64,000 bases of DNA from Burkholderia pseudomultivorans (GTDB lineage Bacteria > Pseudomonadota > Gammaproteobacteria > Burkholderiales > Burkholderiaceae). How positions within the stretch are numbered: the stretch's first letter is position 1; the number at the start of each line of letters is the position of its first letter. The notes under the pieces were generated by a model. That model did not search any database and was not told where the DNA came from. It saw only the letters and a list, made by a program, of their open reading frames with translations. Positions 19,379-29,239 of the stretch are shown piece by piece. A program made the translations under genes and the position numbers. Where the stretch lies: contig NZ_CP013378.1 in the NCBI RefSeq assembly GCF_001718415.1, forward strand, positions 3,844,001 to 3,908,000. The letters run 5' to 3'.

Positions 19379-20923
19379 TTACGAGCGCTGCGGGTTGAGC
19401 TTGTCGTCCTTCGAGTGCAGCTTGTTCAGCGCCGCGATGTACGCCTTCGCGGACGCCGCGACGATGTCCGGATCGGTGCCGACGCCGTTGACGATCCGGC
19501 CGCTCTTCGACAGCCGCACGGTCACTTCGCCCTGCGCCTGCGTACCGGTCGTGATCGCGTTCACCGAATACAGCAGCAGTTCGGAACCGCTGCCGACTTC
19601 GCTCTCGATCGCGTTCAGCGTCGCGTCGACCGGGCCGTTGCCGCGCGCTTCGCCGGTCACTTCCTTGCCTTCGACCGCGAACACGACCTTCGCGTGCGGC
19701 TGCTCGCCCGTTTCCGAATGCTGCGACAGCGACACGAACTTGTAGTGCTCCTGCTCCTGCGCGAGCGCGGACTCCTCGGAGACGATCGCGATGATGTCCT
19801 CGTCGAAGATTTCCGACTTGCGATCGGCCAGGTCCTTGAAGCGCATGAACGCGGCGTTCAGTTCGGCTTCGCTGTCGAGCGACACGCCGAGCTCCTGCAG
19901 GCGCTGCTTGAATGCGTTACGGCCCGACAGCTTGCCGAGCACGATCTTGTTCGCGGTCCAGCCCACGTCTTCCGCGCGCATGATCTCGTACGTGTCGCGC
20001 GCCTTCAGCACGCCGTCCTGGTGGATGCCCGACGCGTGCGCGAACGCGTTCGCACCGACCACCGCCTTGTTCGGCTGCACGACGAAACCGGTGATCTGCG
20101 ACACGAGCTTCGAGGTCGGCACGATCTGCGTCGTGTCGATGCCGACGTCGAGACCGAAGTAGTCCTTGCGCGTCTTCACCGCCATCACGATTTCCTCGAG
20201 CGAGGTGTTGCCCGCGCGCTCGCCGAGACCGTTGATCGTGCACTCGACCTGACGCGCGCCGCCGATCATCACGCCGGCCAGCGAGTTCGCGACGGCCATC
20301 CCGAGGTCGTTGTGGCAGTGCACCGAGAAGATCGCCTTGTCCGAGTTCGGAATGCGTTCGCGCAGCGTCTTCACGAGGTTGCCGTACATTTCCGGCACGC
20401 CGTAGCCGACCGTGTCGGTGATGTTGATCGTCGTCGCGCCTTCGGCGATCACGCCTTCCAGCACGCGGCACAGGAAGTCCATGTCGGAGCGGCTGCCGTC
20501 TTCCGGCGAGAATTCGACATTGTCGGTGAACTTGCGCGCGAAGCGCACCGCGAGACGCGCCTGCTCGTACACCTGCTCGGGCGTCATCCGCAGCTTCTTT
20601 TCCATGTGCAGCGGCGAGGTCGCGATGAACGTGTGGATCCGGAAGCTGTTCGCCGGCTTCAGTGCGTCGGCCGCGCGCTGGATGTCCTTGTCGTTGGCCC
20701 GCGCCAGCGAACAGATCGTGCTGTCCTTCACGAGACCGGCGATCGTGTGGATCGCGTCGAAGTCGCCGTTCGAGCTGGCCGCGAAGCCGGCCTCGATCAC
20801 GTCGACCTTCATCCGCTCGAGGTTCTTCGCGATGCGGATTTTCTCTTCCTTCGTCATCGACGCGCCGGGCGATTGTTCGCCGTCACGCAACGTCGTATCG
20901 AAAATGATCAGCTTGTCTGTCAT
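19379..20923 (-). CDS. leuA: 2-isopropylmalate synthase
   Basis: First committed step of leucine synthesis: 2-ketoisovalerate plus acetyl-CoA gives 2-isopropylmalate. The 514-residue protein starts [20 protein letters not shown], with the catalytic and metal-binding RDGEQ motif. It carries the [13 protein letters not shown] metal site and GLGERAGN motif, and ends with the leucine-binding regulatory domain (about residues 395-500). The SD GGAG lies six bases before the ATG. A promoter and leucine-rich leader ORF lie upstream, so both allosteric and leader-based control by leucine are plausible. Confidence 0.97.
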   Translation of the reverse strand: MTDKLIIFDTTLRDGEQSPGASMTKEEKIRIAKNLERMKVDVIEAGFAASSNGDFDAIHTIAGLVKDSTICSLARANDKDIQRAADALKPANSFRIHTFIATSPLHMEKKLRMTPEQVYEQARLAVRFARKFTDNVEFSPEDGSRSDMDFLCRVLEGVIAEGATTINITDTVGYGVPEMYGNLVKTLRERIPNSDKAIFSVHCHNDLGMAVANSLAGVMIGGARQVECTINGLGERAGNTSLEEIVMAVKTRKDYFGLDVGIDTTQIVPTSKLVSQITGFVVQPNKAVVGANAFAHASGIHQDGVLKARDTYEIMRAEDVGWTANKIVLGKLSGRNAFKQRLQELGVSLDSEAELNAAFMRFKDLADRKSEIFDEDIIAIVSEESALAQEQEHYKFVSLSQHSETGEQPHAKVVFAVEGKEVTGEARGNGPVDATLNAIESEVGSGSELLLYSVNAITTGTQAQGEVTVRLSKSGRIVNGVGTDPDIVAASAKAYIAALNKLHSKDDKLNPQRS

Positions 20924-21025
20924 GGGGGGCTCCAGGGCTCTTTATACGGAAGTCAAACGTAACGAGATCGCGCCACCGCTGGCGACGCTCAACAACAGAC
21001 GAGGCTTGACGGAGGGCGGGAACGG
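20924..21025 (-). other. leuA untranslated spacer after the leader ORF
   Basis: About 100 bases between the leader ORF stop and the leuA ATG. They contain a five-bp hairpin (CGCCA / TGGCG) and the leuA Shine-Dalgarno. I see no strong stem followed by a T-run, so a classical intrinsic-terminator attenuator is not evident here. Confidence 0.4.
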
Positions 21026-21106
21026 TCAGCGCGGCAGGCGCGCCAAAGCTAGCGCGCGTAGCGGCGCACCGGCTAGAAGGAGGGAGAGGCGGGAAAATGC
21101 AGTCAT
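21026..21106 (-). CDS. Putative leucine-rich leader peptide upstream of leuA
   Basis: A 26-residue ORF (MTAFSRLSLLLAGAPLRALA, then LARLPR) with eight leucines, ending 102 bases before leuA. The leucine codons are CTC, CTC, CTT, CTA, CTA, CTA, TTG, CTG. Five of the eight are of kinds scarcely used in this high-GC genome, as expected of a ribosome-stalling leader. Its ATG is only seven bases after a good -10 hexamer, so the message would be nearly leaderless and no Shine-Dalgarno is present. The role as a leucine sensor is inferred by analogy with enterobacterial leuL. Confidence 0.5.
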   Translation of the reverse strand: MTAFSRLSLLLAGAPLRALALARLPR

Positions 21107-21113
21107 GCCAAAG

Positions 21114-21142
21114 ACTATAGCGAGATTCCGCGACGCGCGCAA
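21114..21142 (-). promoter_or_regulatory. Promoter of leuA and its leader
   Basis: On the minus strand TTGCGC (21137-21142) and TATAGT (21114-21119) are separated by exactly 17 bases. This predicts transcription start at about 21106, the first base of the leader ORF. Confidence 0.6.
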
Positions 21143-21192
21143 TCGGACGCCGCCCGATGATTCGGTCCGCCGGCGCTGAAAAAGGGACAAAT

Positions 21193-21218
21193 AAAAACGG
21201 CGGCCGCGCGGCCGCCGT
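21193..21218 (-). terminator. Rho-independent terminator of psd-pssA
   Basis: A perfect 22-base palindrome (ACGGCGGCCGC / GCGGCCGCCGT) is followed by a T-run (21193-21197) on the minus strand. It lies 24 bases after the pssA stop and separates pssA from the leuA promoter. Confidence 0.85.
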
Positions 21219-21241
21219 GTTGCGTGCTGAGATCGCGCGCG

Positions 21242-22114
21242 TCAGTGATCGCGCTGCGACGAGCGCGCGGGGTTCGCACGCCCGCGCACGGCCATGTAGG
21301 CCCAGAACACGTAGCCGGACAGCCCGTACAGCACGAACAGGCAGAACAACATCAGCGGCGGGTCGGACGACACCAGCACGAATGCGACGACGACGAGCAG
21401 GATCGCCGCGAACGGCACGCGATGCCGCACGTCGAGCGCCTTGCCGCTGTAGAACGGCGCGTTCGACACCATCGTCACGCCCGCGTAGATGGTCAGCGCG
21501 AACGCGACCCACGGCAGCCAGCCGAGCTTCATCGGCACGCGGTTGTCGGTGGCGAGCCAGACGAAGCCCGCGATCAGCGCCGCGGCGGCCGGGCTCGGCA
21601 GGCCCTGGAAGAAGCGCTTGTCGACCACGCCGATGTTCGTGTTGAAGCGCGCGAGACGCAGCGCGGCGCCCGAGCAGTAGACGAACGCGGCGAGCCAACC
21701 CCAGCGGCCGAGATCCTTCAGCACCCATTCGTACATCACGAGCGCCGGCGCGACGCCGAACGACACCATGTCCGACAGGCTGTCGAACTGCTCGCCGAAC
21801 GCGCTCTGCGTATGCGTCATGCGCGCGACGCGCCCGTCCATCCCGTCGAGCACCATCGCGACGAAGATCGCGATCGCGGCGATCTCGAAGCGCACGTTCA
21901 TTGCCTGCACGACCGCGAAGAAGCCGCAGAACAGCGCGGCGGTCGTGAACGCGTTCGGCAGCAGGTAGATGCCGCGCGTGCGCAGGAACCGCTGGCGCGC
22001 GGCGCGCCGGCTTTCCAGCGGCGCCGGATCGGGCGCGAGCGCCTTGTTGCGGCGGAACGGGCGCGGCGGCTGGTTGACGCCGTTGCGCGGGCGGCGCGGT
22101 TTGAATGCGGCCAT
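21242..22114 (-). CDS. pssA: CDP-diacylglycerol--serine O-phosphatidyltransferase
   Basis: Makes phosphatidylserine from CDP-diacylglycerol and serine, the precursor of phosphatidylethanolamine. The 290-residue membrane protein has the CDP-alcohol phosphotransferase motif D-G-x2-A-R-x8-G-x3-D-x3-D, visible as LDGMDGRVARMTHTQSAFGEQFDSLSD near residues 88-114, with six to eight hydrophobic segments. The basic, proline-rich N-terminus is cytoplasmic. It follows psd by 15 bases; Psd decarboxylates its product. Confidence 0.95.
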   Translation of the reverse strand: MAAFKPRRPRNGVNQPPRPFRRNKALAPDPAPLESRRAARQRFLRTRGIYLLPNAFTTAALFCGFFAVVQAMNVRFEIAAIAIFVAMVLDGMDGRVARMTHTQSAFGEQFDSLSDMVSFGVAPALVMYEWVLKDLGRWGWLAAFVYCSGAALRLARFNTNIGVVDKRFFQGLPSPAAAALIAGFVWLATDNRVPMKLGWLPWVAFALTIYAGVTMVSNAPFYSGKALDVRHRVPFAAILLVVVAFVLVSSDPPLMLFCLFVLYGLSGYVFWAYMAVRGRANPARSSQRDH

Positions 22115-22129
22115 CGTGCGCCTCGCCGC

Positions 22130-22774
22130 TTACTGCTCGAGCTCGGCGAGGATCGTCGACGACGCGTAGACCTTCTCGCCGATCGACACCTTCGCGCGGC
22201 TGCCGAGCGGCAGGTACACGTCGACGCGCGAACCGAAGCGGATGAAACCGTAACGCTGGCCGCGCGACAGCGGCTCGCCGGCGCGCACGTAGCAGAGGAT
22301 CCGGCGCGCGACGAGGCCGGCGATCTGCACGGCGGTGACGGTCTTGCCGCTCGCCGTCTGGATCACGACCGCGTTGCGCTCGTTCTCGGTCGACGCCTTG
22401 TCGATCGCCGCGTTCAGGAACGCGCCCGGGAAGTACTCGACCTTGGTGATCGCACCGTCGACCGGCGAACGCTGCGAGTGGACGTTGAAGACATTCATGA
22501 ACACGCTGATCTTCAGCGCTTCGCGGTTCGCGTACGGATCCTGCGCGGTCTCGACCGCGACGATCCGGCCGTCCGCCGGGCACAGGACCGCGTTCGGCTG
22601 CGCCGGGATCGGGCGCTGCGGGTCGCGGAAGAACTGGACGACGAAGACGAGCAGCAGCCAGAACGGCCACGCGAAGCCGAAGCCCCCGACCGCGTGGATC
22701 AACAACGCGATGACGGCTGCGATCGCGATGAACGGCCAGCCTTCGCGCGCGATGATCGGATGAGGATAGTTCAT
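22130..22774 (-). CDS. psd: Phosphatidylserine decarboxylase proenzyme (short form)
   Basis: Converts phosphatidylserine to phosphatidylethanolamine using a self-generated pyruvoyl group. The 214-residue protein belongs to the short Psd class. An N-terminal membrane helix ([20 protein letters not shown]) is followed by the soluble domain with the autocleavage Gly-Ser in [15 protein letters not shown]. Start ATG 22774 ([12 protein letters not shown]) matches the family; the longer frame crosses the ilvC terminator. Confidence 0.94.
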   Translation of the reverse strand: MNYPHPIIAREGWPFIAIAAVIALLIHAVGGFGFAWPFWLLLVFVVQFFRDPQRPIPAQPNAVLCPADGRIVAVETAQDPYANREALKISVFMNVFNVHSQRSPVDGAITKVEYFPGAFLNAAIDKASTENERNAVVIQTASGKTVTAVQIAGLVARRILCYVRAGEPLSRGQRYGFIRFGSRVDVYLPLGSRAKVSIGEKVYASSTILAELEQ

Positions 22775-22820
22775 GGATTCGTTCTGTGTTCGGTGAATTG
22801 CAAAGCCCGTAGGATAGCAA

Positions 22821-22858
22821 AAGCCGCCCGGGGCACTGCTGCCTTCGGGCGGCTTTTT
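22821..22858 (-). terminator. Terminator between ilvC and psd
   Basis: A nine-bp stem (AAGCCGCCC / GGGCGGCTT) has T-runs on both strands (TTTTT on plus, TTTT on minus). It follows the ilvC stop by about 55 bases, so psd-pssA probably has its own promoter within 22775-22912, though I see no clear one. Confidence 0.75.
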
Positions 22859-22912
22859 GATACCGACCCTCCACTCGAAGGGCCGGAACAGCACGTTTTG
22901 CTTGCGGCGTGC

Positions 22913-23947
<1,035 letters not shown>

Positions 23948-24023
23948 TCAAAAATTCAACAATTCGTTCGATTGGAGTACTGCGGGCCGGGACATGACGG
24001 CGCACCCGGCGTGCCTTTCGGCA

Positions 24024-24515
24024 TCACACCTTCAGGATGCGCTCGCCGCGTCCGATGCCGGAGCTGCCGGTGCGCACGGTCTCGAGGATCGCGCCCGCGT
24101 CCAGCCCCTGGATGAATGCGTCGAGCTTGTCGCTCGCGCCCGTCAATTCGATCGTGTAGGTCTTCTCGGTCACGTCGATGATGCGGCCGCGGAAAATGTC
24201 CGACATCCGCTTCATCTCTTCGCGCTCCTTGCCCACTGCACGGACCTTGATCAGCATCAGCTCGCGTTCGATGTGTGCACCGTCGGTCAGGTCCACCACT
24301 TTCACCACCTCGATCAGGCGGTTCAGATGCTTCGTGATCTGTTCGATCACGTCGTCGGAGCCAATGGATACGATGGTGAGCCGCGACAGCGATTGGTCTT
24401 CGGTCGGCGCCACCGTCAAGGTTTCAATGTTGTAGCCGCGTGCGGAGAACAGACCGACCACGCGCGACAGCGCGCCCGGTTCGTTTTCCAGCAGGACGGA
24501 AATGATGTGTCTCAT
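24024..24515 (-). CDS. ilvH: Acetolactate synthase small regulatory subunit
   Basis: Regulatory subunit that confers valine feedback inhibition on the IlvB catalytic subunit. The 163-residue protein from the ATG at 24515 begins MRHIISVLLENEPGALSRVVGLF, a typical ACT domain, followed by the C-terminal small-subunit domain (ERELMLIKVRAVG...). A longer frame start at 24551 has no family support. It lies 111 bases after ilvB. Confidence 0.96.
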   Translation of the reverse strand: MRHIISVLLENEPGALSRVVGLFSARGYNIETLTVAPTEDQSLSRLTIVSIGSDDVIEQITKHLNRLIEVVKVVDLTDGAHIERELMLIKVRAVGKEREEMKRMSDIFRGRIIDVTEKTYTIELTGASDKLDAFIQGLDAGAILETVRTGSSGIGRGERILKV

Positions 24516-24626
24516 GTTCGCTTCTTCCAGAATGTGTCCGTGTCGATTCACTCGCGCCGCGCGCCGCCGCGTGCCGCACCGCCCTTCGTGAAGGCGGCCG
24601 CAACGGCCGGCGCGCGCGTCGCGCCG

Positions 24627-26390
24627 TTACAGATCTTCCGATCCGAGCAGCATCTCGGTGATGCCCTTGCCGGCCTGGACCATCGGCCAGACGTTTTCGG
24701 TCGGATCGGTCTGGAAGTCGAGAAACACGGTGCGGTCCTTCAGGCGCAGCGCTTCCTTCAGCGCCGGCTCCACATCCGAAGTCTTTTCGATCCGCATGCC
24801 GACATGGCCGTACGCTTCGGCGAGCTTCACGAAATCGGGCAGCGCATCCATGTACGAATGCGAATAGCGCTTGCTGTATTCGATCTGCTGCCACTGGCGA
24901 ACCATGCCGAGGTAGCGGTTGTTCAGCGAAATGATCTTCACGGGCGTGTCGTACTGCAGGCAGGTCGACAACTCCTGGATGCACATCTGGATCGAGCCTT
25001 CGCCCGTGATGCACAGCACGTCGTCGTCCGGGTGCGCCATCTTGACGCCCATCGCCGCCGGCAGGCCGAAGCCCATCGTGCCGAGGCCGCCGGAGTTGAT
25101 CCAGCGACGCGGCTTGTTGAATCGGTAGAACTGCGCGGCCCACATCTGGTGCTGGCCGACGTCCGAGCACACGAACGCGTTGCCGTCCGTCAGCTCCCAC
25201 GCCTTCTCGACCACGTACTGCGGCTTGATGATCTCGCTGTCGCGGTCGTACTTCAGGCAGTCCTTCGCGCGCCAGCTCTCGATGTCCTTCCACCATTGCG
25301 CGAGCGCTTCGGTGTCGGGGCCGTGCTCGGCCGTCTGCAGCTGTTCGATCAGTTCCTTCAGCACTTCCTTCACGTCGCCGACGATCGGGATGTCGACCTT
25401 CACGCGCTTCGAGATCGACGACGGATCGATGTCGATGTGGATGATCTTGCGCGGGCGCGACGCGAAGTGCGCCGGGTCGCCGATCACGCGGTCGTCGAAG
25501 CGCGCGCCGATCGCGATCAGCACGTCGCAGTGCTGCATCGCCATGTTCGCTTCGTAGGTGCCGTGCATGCCAAGCATGCCGAGGAACTTCTTGTCCGACG
25601 CGCGATAGCCGCCCAGGCCCATCAGCGTGTTGGTGACCGGGTAGCCGAGCAGGTCCGCGAACTGGTTCAGCTCGCGCGACGCGTCGGCGAGGATGATGCC
25701 GCCGCCGGTGTAGATGTACGGGCGCTTGGCCGACAGCAGCAGCGACACGGCCTTGCGGATCTGGCCCGAATGGCCCTTCGTGACGGGGTTGTACGAACGC
25801 AGCGACACGCTCTTGACGGGCTCGTACTGGCACGGCGTCTTCGAGACGTCTTTCGGGATGTCGATCAGCACCGGGCCCGGACGGCCGGTGCGGGCGATGT
25901 AGAACGCCTTCTTGACGGTTTCCGCGAGGTCGCGCACGTCCTTCACGAGGAAGTTGTGCTTCACGCACGGACGCGTGATGCCGACGGTGTCGCACTCCTG
26001 GAACGCGTCCTGGCCGATCGCGGCAGTCGGCACCTGGCCGCTGATCACGACCATCGGGATCGAATCCATGTAGGCCGTGGCGATCCCGGTCACCGCGTTG
26101 GTGACACCGGGGCCCGACGTCACGAGACAGACGCCGACCTTGCCGGTGGAACGCGCATACGCATCGGCTGCGTGCACGGCCGCCTGTTCGTGGCGCACCA
26201 GCACGTGCTGAATCTTGTCCTGCTTGTACAGCTCGTCGTAGATGTAGAGAACCGAGCCGCCGGGATAGCCCCAGATGAATTCGACGTTTTCGTCGGCCAG
26301 TGCCTTCATGAGCACGGTGCCGCCGATGGAGTCGCTATCGGGAGGGGAAAGGGGTTCCGACGTGGAGAATTCCGCGCTGGGCATGTTCAT
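24627..26390 (-). CDS. ilvB: Acetolactate synthase large (catalytic) subunit
   Basis: Thiamine-diphosphate enzyme condensing pyruvate to acetolactate (or with 2-ketobutyrate). The 587 residues contain the N-terminal TPP domain with the catalytic Glu in VRHEQAAVHAADAYARSTG, the FAD-contact middle domain, and the C-terminal GDG-type metal motif (ITGEGSIQMCIQELSTCLQY..NNRYLGMVRQWQ). Start ATG 26390 (MNMPSAEF) follows AAAGG at about six bases. An in-frame extension upstream reads through the predicted promoter leader and is unlikely. Sometimes called ilvI. Confidence 0.95.
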   Translation of the reverse strand: MNMPSAEFSTSEPLSPPDSDSIGGTVLMKALADENVEFIWGYPGGSVLYIYDELYKQDKIQHVLVRHEQAAVHAADAYARSTGKVGVCLVTSGPGVTNAVTGIATAYMDSIPMVVISGQVPTAAIGQDAFQECDTVGITRPCVKHNFLVKDVRDLAETVKKAFYIARTGRPGPVLIDIPKDVSKTPCQYEPVKSVSLRSYNPVTKGHSGQIRKAVSLLLSAKRPYIYTGGGIILADASRELNQFADLLGYPVTNTLMGLGGYRASDKKFLGMLGMHGTYEANMAMQHCDVLIAIGARFDDRVIGDPAHFASRPRKIIHIDIDPSSISKRVKVDIPIVGDVKEVLKELIEQLQTAEHGPDTEALAQWWKDIESWRAKDCLKYDRDSEIIKPQYVVEKAWELTDGNAFVCSDVGQHQMWAAQFYRFNKPRRWINSGGLGTMGFGLPAAMGVKMAHPDDDVLCITGEGSIQMCIQELSTCLQYDTPVKIISLNNRYLGMVRQWQQIEYSKRYSHSYMDALPDFVKLAEAYGHVGMRIEKTSDVEPALKEALRLKDRTVFLDFQTDPTENVWPMVQAGKGITEMLLGSEDL

Positions 26391-26535
26391 TTTGACCTTT
26401 CGAATTTTCGGCAAAAAATTGATCGGGTGCTCTCTGCCGGGCTTGTGGCTCGGGTTCAAGCGGCGCGTCCAGTTGAAGGGCGGGCTTCTTGGGCCAGCCT
26501 CAAATGAGACCATCACTTCATGTTGCGAATCGCCG

Positions 26536-26564
26536 ACGATAGCCGCTCGCGCAGGCGCCGTCAA
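26536..26564 (-). promoter_or_regulatory. Promoter of ilvB-ilvH-ilvC
   Basis: Minus-strand TTGACG (26559-26564) and TATCGT (26536-26541) with a 17-base spacer, a strong sigma-70-type match. The predicted start near 26529 gives a leader of about 140 bases. I found no separate branched-chain-rich leader ORF there. The 354-base divergent gap (26391-26744) holds this promoter plus the unassigned upstream region of the sigma factor gene, with a CGAAA-TT-TTTCG palindrome at 26689-26700. Confidence 0.6.
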
Positions 26565-26744
26565 GCAAAATATCCCGCAGCGCATCATGGCCGGCGTCCG
26601 GCGCCCCGCCCGCGCGGCTCGCGCGCAACGCGCGGGACCGGTACCGGTGCCAAGCGGCCCGAAAATTTGTTAGCATCCGCGGGTTTTACGAAATTTTTCG
26701 ACCTTTCACACCACGCCGCAGTCCGCAGCGCATACCTTCACGGA

Positions 26745-27308
26745 ATGGCATCAGACAAGGAACTCGCCGACTTTCTGGCGGGCGTCGAAAGGCGCGCGTT
26801 CAAGCAGGCTGCGTACGCCGTGCGTGACGACGATGCGTCGCTCGACATCGTGCAGGACGCGATGATCAAGCTAGCGGAGAAATACGGCGACCGGCCGGCG
26901 GCCGAGCTGCCGCTGCTGTTCCAGCGGATCCTGCAGAATGCGATCCACGACTGGTTCCGCCGCCAGAAAGTCCGCAATACATGGGTGACGCTGTTCTCGT
27001 CGCTCAACAGCACCGACGACGAGGACTTCGACCCGCTCGAAACGCTCGAGGCCGCGGACGACAACCCGGGCGTCGAGAGCAGCGAGCACCGTCTCGAACG
27101 GGAACAGGTTCTGGCCCTGATCGACGAAGAAATCCAGAAACTTCCGGCGCGTCAACGGGAAGCGTTCCTGATGCGTTACTGGGAAGATATGGATGTTGCC
27201 GAGACTGCCGCCGCAATGGGGTGCTCCGAAGGCAGTGTCAAGACACATTGCTCGCGAGCCACCCATACCCTGGCACACGCGCTCAAGGCCAAAGGAATCA
27301 CGCTATGA
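26745..27308 (+). CDS. ECF-type RNA polymerase sigma factor
   Basis: Alternative sigma factor of 187 residues. Sigma region 2 covers about residues 10-80 (QAAYAVRDDDASLDIVQDAMIKLAEKYGD and AIHDWFRRQKVR). Region 4 covers about residues 125-180 (LPARQREAFLMRYWEDMDVAETAAAMGCSEGSVKTHCSRATHTLAHAL). No region 3 is present, as in the ECF class. Its stop overlaps the start of the next gene as ATGA, so a DUF3619 protein is translated in fixed ratio with it. That arrangement is typical of a sigma/anti-sigma pair. The target genes are unknown. Confidence 0.9.
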   Translation: MASDKELADFLAGVERRAFKQAAYAVRDDDASLDIVQDAMIKLAEKYGDRPAAELPLLFQRILQNAIHDWFRRQKVRNTWVTLFSSLNSTDDEDFDPLETLEAADDNPGVESSEHRLEREQVLALIDEEIQKLPARQREAFLMRYWEDMDVAETAAAMGCSEGSVKTHCSRATHTLAHALKAKGITL

Positions 27309-27733
27309 GCTCCGCTCCCGCAAACCGAGAACACGAATTCGCGCTGAAGGTGCGCCGCGCGCTCGACGAGCGCACGGCCGCGCTGCCAGCCGCCACCACC
27401 GACCGGCTGGCCGCCGCGCGCCGGGCCGCGCTCGCGCGCAAGAAACCTGAAGCCGCGACGGCGCCGGTGTTCGTGCCCGCGTTCGCCGGCGCGGCGGGCG
27501 CATACGGCCCGACGCACAGCCCGGCCCGCCCGCGCGCCTCGTTCGCGCGCCGCCTGCTGCGCGCGTGGCCGCTCGCCCTGCTGCTCGCGGGGCTGGTCGG
27601 CATCGCGTACTGGGAAGACATGCAGCGCACCGCCGAACTCGCCGACATCGACGCGGCGATGCTCAGCGACGACCTGCCGCTCAACGCGTATCTCGACCAC
27701 GGGTTCAACGCGTATCTTTCGCACGCTCGCTAA
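27305..27733 (+). CDS. DUF3619 membrane protein, candidate anti-sigma factor
   Basis: A 142-residue protein with a charged cytoplasmic-type N-terminus (about 85 residues, ALKVRRALDERTAALPAATTDRLAAARRAALARK), a single membrane helix near residues 88-103 (AWPLALLLAGLVGIAYW) and a short acidic C-terminal tail. The topology and the ATGA overlap with the ECF sigma gene are what one expects of an anti-sigma factor. It has no zinc-binding HxxxCxxC motif, so it would not be of the ZAS class. Function is inferred from context. Confidence 0.8.
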   Translation: MSSAPANREHEFALKVRRALDERTAALPAATTDRLAAARRAALARKKPEAATAPVFVPAFAGAAGAYGPTHSPARPRASFARRLLRAWPLALLLAGLVGIAYWEDMQRTAELADIDAAMLSDDLPLNAYLDHGFNAYLSHAR

Positions 27734-27760
27734 CAAACCAATAACGAGGGGATCGCACGG

Positions 27761-28522
27761 GTGAGTCAAAAGCGCGGCCTGGCCGTATTTTTCGGATGCG
27801 TGATCGCGGTCGCCGTCGCCTACGTCGCCACGTACCCGCGATTCCACCCGCCTGCCGAGACGGTCGCCGTCGCGACCAGCAGCGCAGTCGCGCCCGCCTC
27901 GACCGCGGCCGCGCTGAGCGCCGACCTCGCCCCGCTGCCCCTTCCGCTGCCCGCCGCCACCGGCCCGCTGTCGTGGTCGCGCCTCACGCCCGCGCAGCAT
28001 GCGGCGCTCGCGCCGTTCGCCGACCAGTGGGACGGCTTCAGCGACGCACGCAAACGCAAATGGCTGAAGATCGCGTCGCGTTTCCAGAAGATGACGCCTG
28101 ATGCGCAAAAGCGCCTGCAGGAACGGATGACCGAATGGGCGCGGATGACGCCCGAGCAGCGCCGCGTCGCCCGCGAGAACTACCAGAGCGCGAAGGAGCT
28201 GTCCGCGCAGGCGCGCGAGCGCGCGTGGAAGGCCTACCAGCAACTCCCCGAAGAGCAGAAGGAACGGCTCGCGGCGGCCGAGCGCCGGCGCCGGCCGAGC
28301 GTCGTCAGCGCGCCGCCGACCGGCGCCGACCGCGACGTGCGCCGCCTCGTCAACGCCCACGAGCATCCGGCCAGCGGCGCGGCCGTCGCACCTCCGCCGG
28401 CATCGACCGGTGCGGCGGCGCCGCCCGCCGTCGCGTCGTCCACGGCGGGCGCGGCGTCCATGCCCGCCACCGTGACGCCGGTGTCGCCCGCCGACGCGCC
28501 GTCGCTGTTCAAGGGTTCCTGA
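27761..28522 (+). CDS. DUF3106 domain protein, secreted or membrane-anchored
   Basis: A 253-residue protein from a GTG start at 27761. It has an N-terminal hydrophobic segment (GLAVFFGCVIAVAVAYVATY), then an Ala/Pro-rich linker. A helical, Trp- and Arg-rich DUF3106 core follows (LSWSRLTPAQHAALAPFADQWDGFSDARKRKWLKIASRF, about residues 68-165), with repeated R-x-MTP-x-x-[QR] units. The tail is low-complexity Ala/Pro. The core probably faces the periplasm. It is part of the sigma factor operon. Confidence 0.8.
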   Translation: MSQKRGLAVFFGCVIAVAVAYVATYPRFHPPAETVAVATSSAVAPASTAAALSADLAPLPLPLPAATGPLSWSRLTPAQHAALAPFADQWDGFSDARKRKWLKIASRFQKMTPDAQKRLQERMTEWARMTPEQRRVARENYQSAKELSAQARERAWKAYQQLPEEQKERLAAAERRRRPSVVSAPPTGADRDVRRLVNAHEHPASGAAVAPPPASTGAAAPPAVASSTAGAASMPATVTPVSPADAPSLFKGS

Positions 28523-28528
28523 GCGGCC

Positions 28529-29035
28529 GTGGCGAGCGCGCCCCAGGCCCCGGCCGCCGTCGCCGCGCCGTCGATCCGGCGGCGTCTCGCGGCGCTCCTC
28601 TACGAAGGCGTGCTGCTGTTCGGCGTCGTGTTCTTCGCCGGGCTCGCGTTCGGTCTCGCGACGCAGCAGCGCAACGGCCTCGTCCACCACAACCTCCTCG
28701 CCGCCTGGATCGCGCTCGTGGTCGGCGCGTATTTCGTGTGGTTCTGGACGCACGGCGGCCAGACGCTGCCGATGAAGACCTGGCGGCTGCGGCTCGAAGC
28801 GTCGAGCGGGCGGCCGCTGAGCGCCGCCCATGCGCTCGTTCGCTACGTACTCGGCTGGCTGTGGTTCCTGCCGCCGCTCGCGCTGCATCCGCTGCTCGGC
28901 CTGTCGGTGCCCGCCACGCTCGCGCTCGCCGCCGCGTGGATCGTCGTCTGGGCCGGCGCCGCGCGGCTGCACGCCGACCGCCAGTTCCCGCACGACCGGC
29001 TCGCGCGCACGCGCGTGGTCGCGGTCCCGCGCTGA
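28529..29035 (+). CDS. RDD family membrane protein
   Basis: A 168-residue integral membrane protein with the RDD domain (SIRRRLAALLYEGVLLFGVVFFAG near residues 10-35) and about four membrane helices. GTG start at 28529, seven bases after the previous stop. RDD proteins are often of unknown function, and some are ion transporters. It ends the sigma-DUF3619-DUF3106-RDD run. Confidence 0.85.
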   Translation: MASAPQAPAAVAAPSIRRRLAALLYEGVLLFGVVFFAGLAFGLATQQRNGLVHHNLLAAWIALVVGAYFVWFWTHGGQTLPMKTWRLRLEASSGRPLSAAHALVRYVLGWLWFLPPLALHPLLGLSVPATLALAAAWIVVWAGAARLHADRQFPHDRLARTRVVAVPR

Positions 29036-29239
29036 CGCGCCGCGCGCCCGGCCGCCCGATGGCGCGGTCGACTCACCATTGATCGGACAAAAACGCCGCG
29101 CGATGCCGGCCGCGCGTGCCGCAGCGCCCATCGCCGGACCTAAACACACGCGCCCGAACCGTCGGTGCGGCAGCTGACACAACAACGCATGATTCACTGC
29201 TAAACATCGTTCGACGGTCGTAATAAGAACGTCTCGTGA

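Noticed and set aside
26391..26529. Attenuator or branched-chain leader peptide for ilvB
   Set aside because: I looked for an Ile/Leu/Val-rich short ORF and a terminator; the leader holds only MK-stop and a frame continuous with ilvB.
26391..26588. N-terminal extension of ilvB upstream of MNMPSAEF
   Set aside because: The extension would be translated from the promoter leader, has no TPP-enzyme similarity, and the ATG at 26390 has a good SD.
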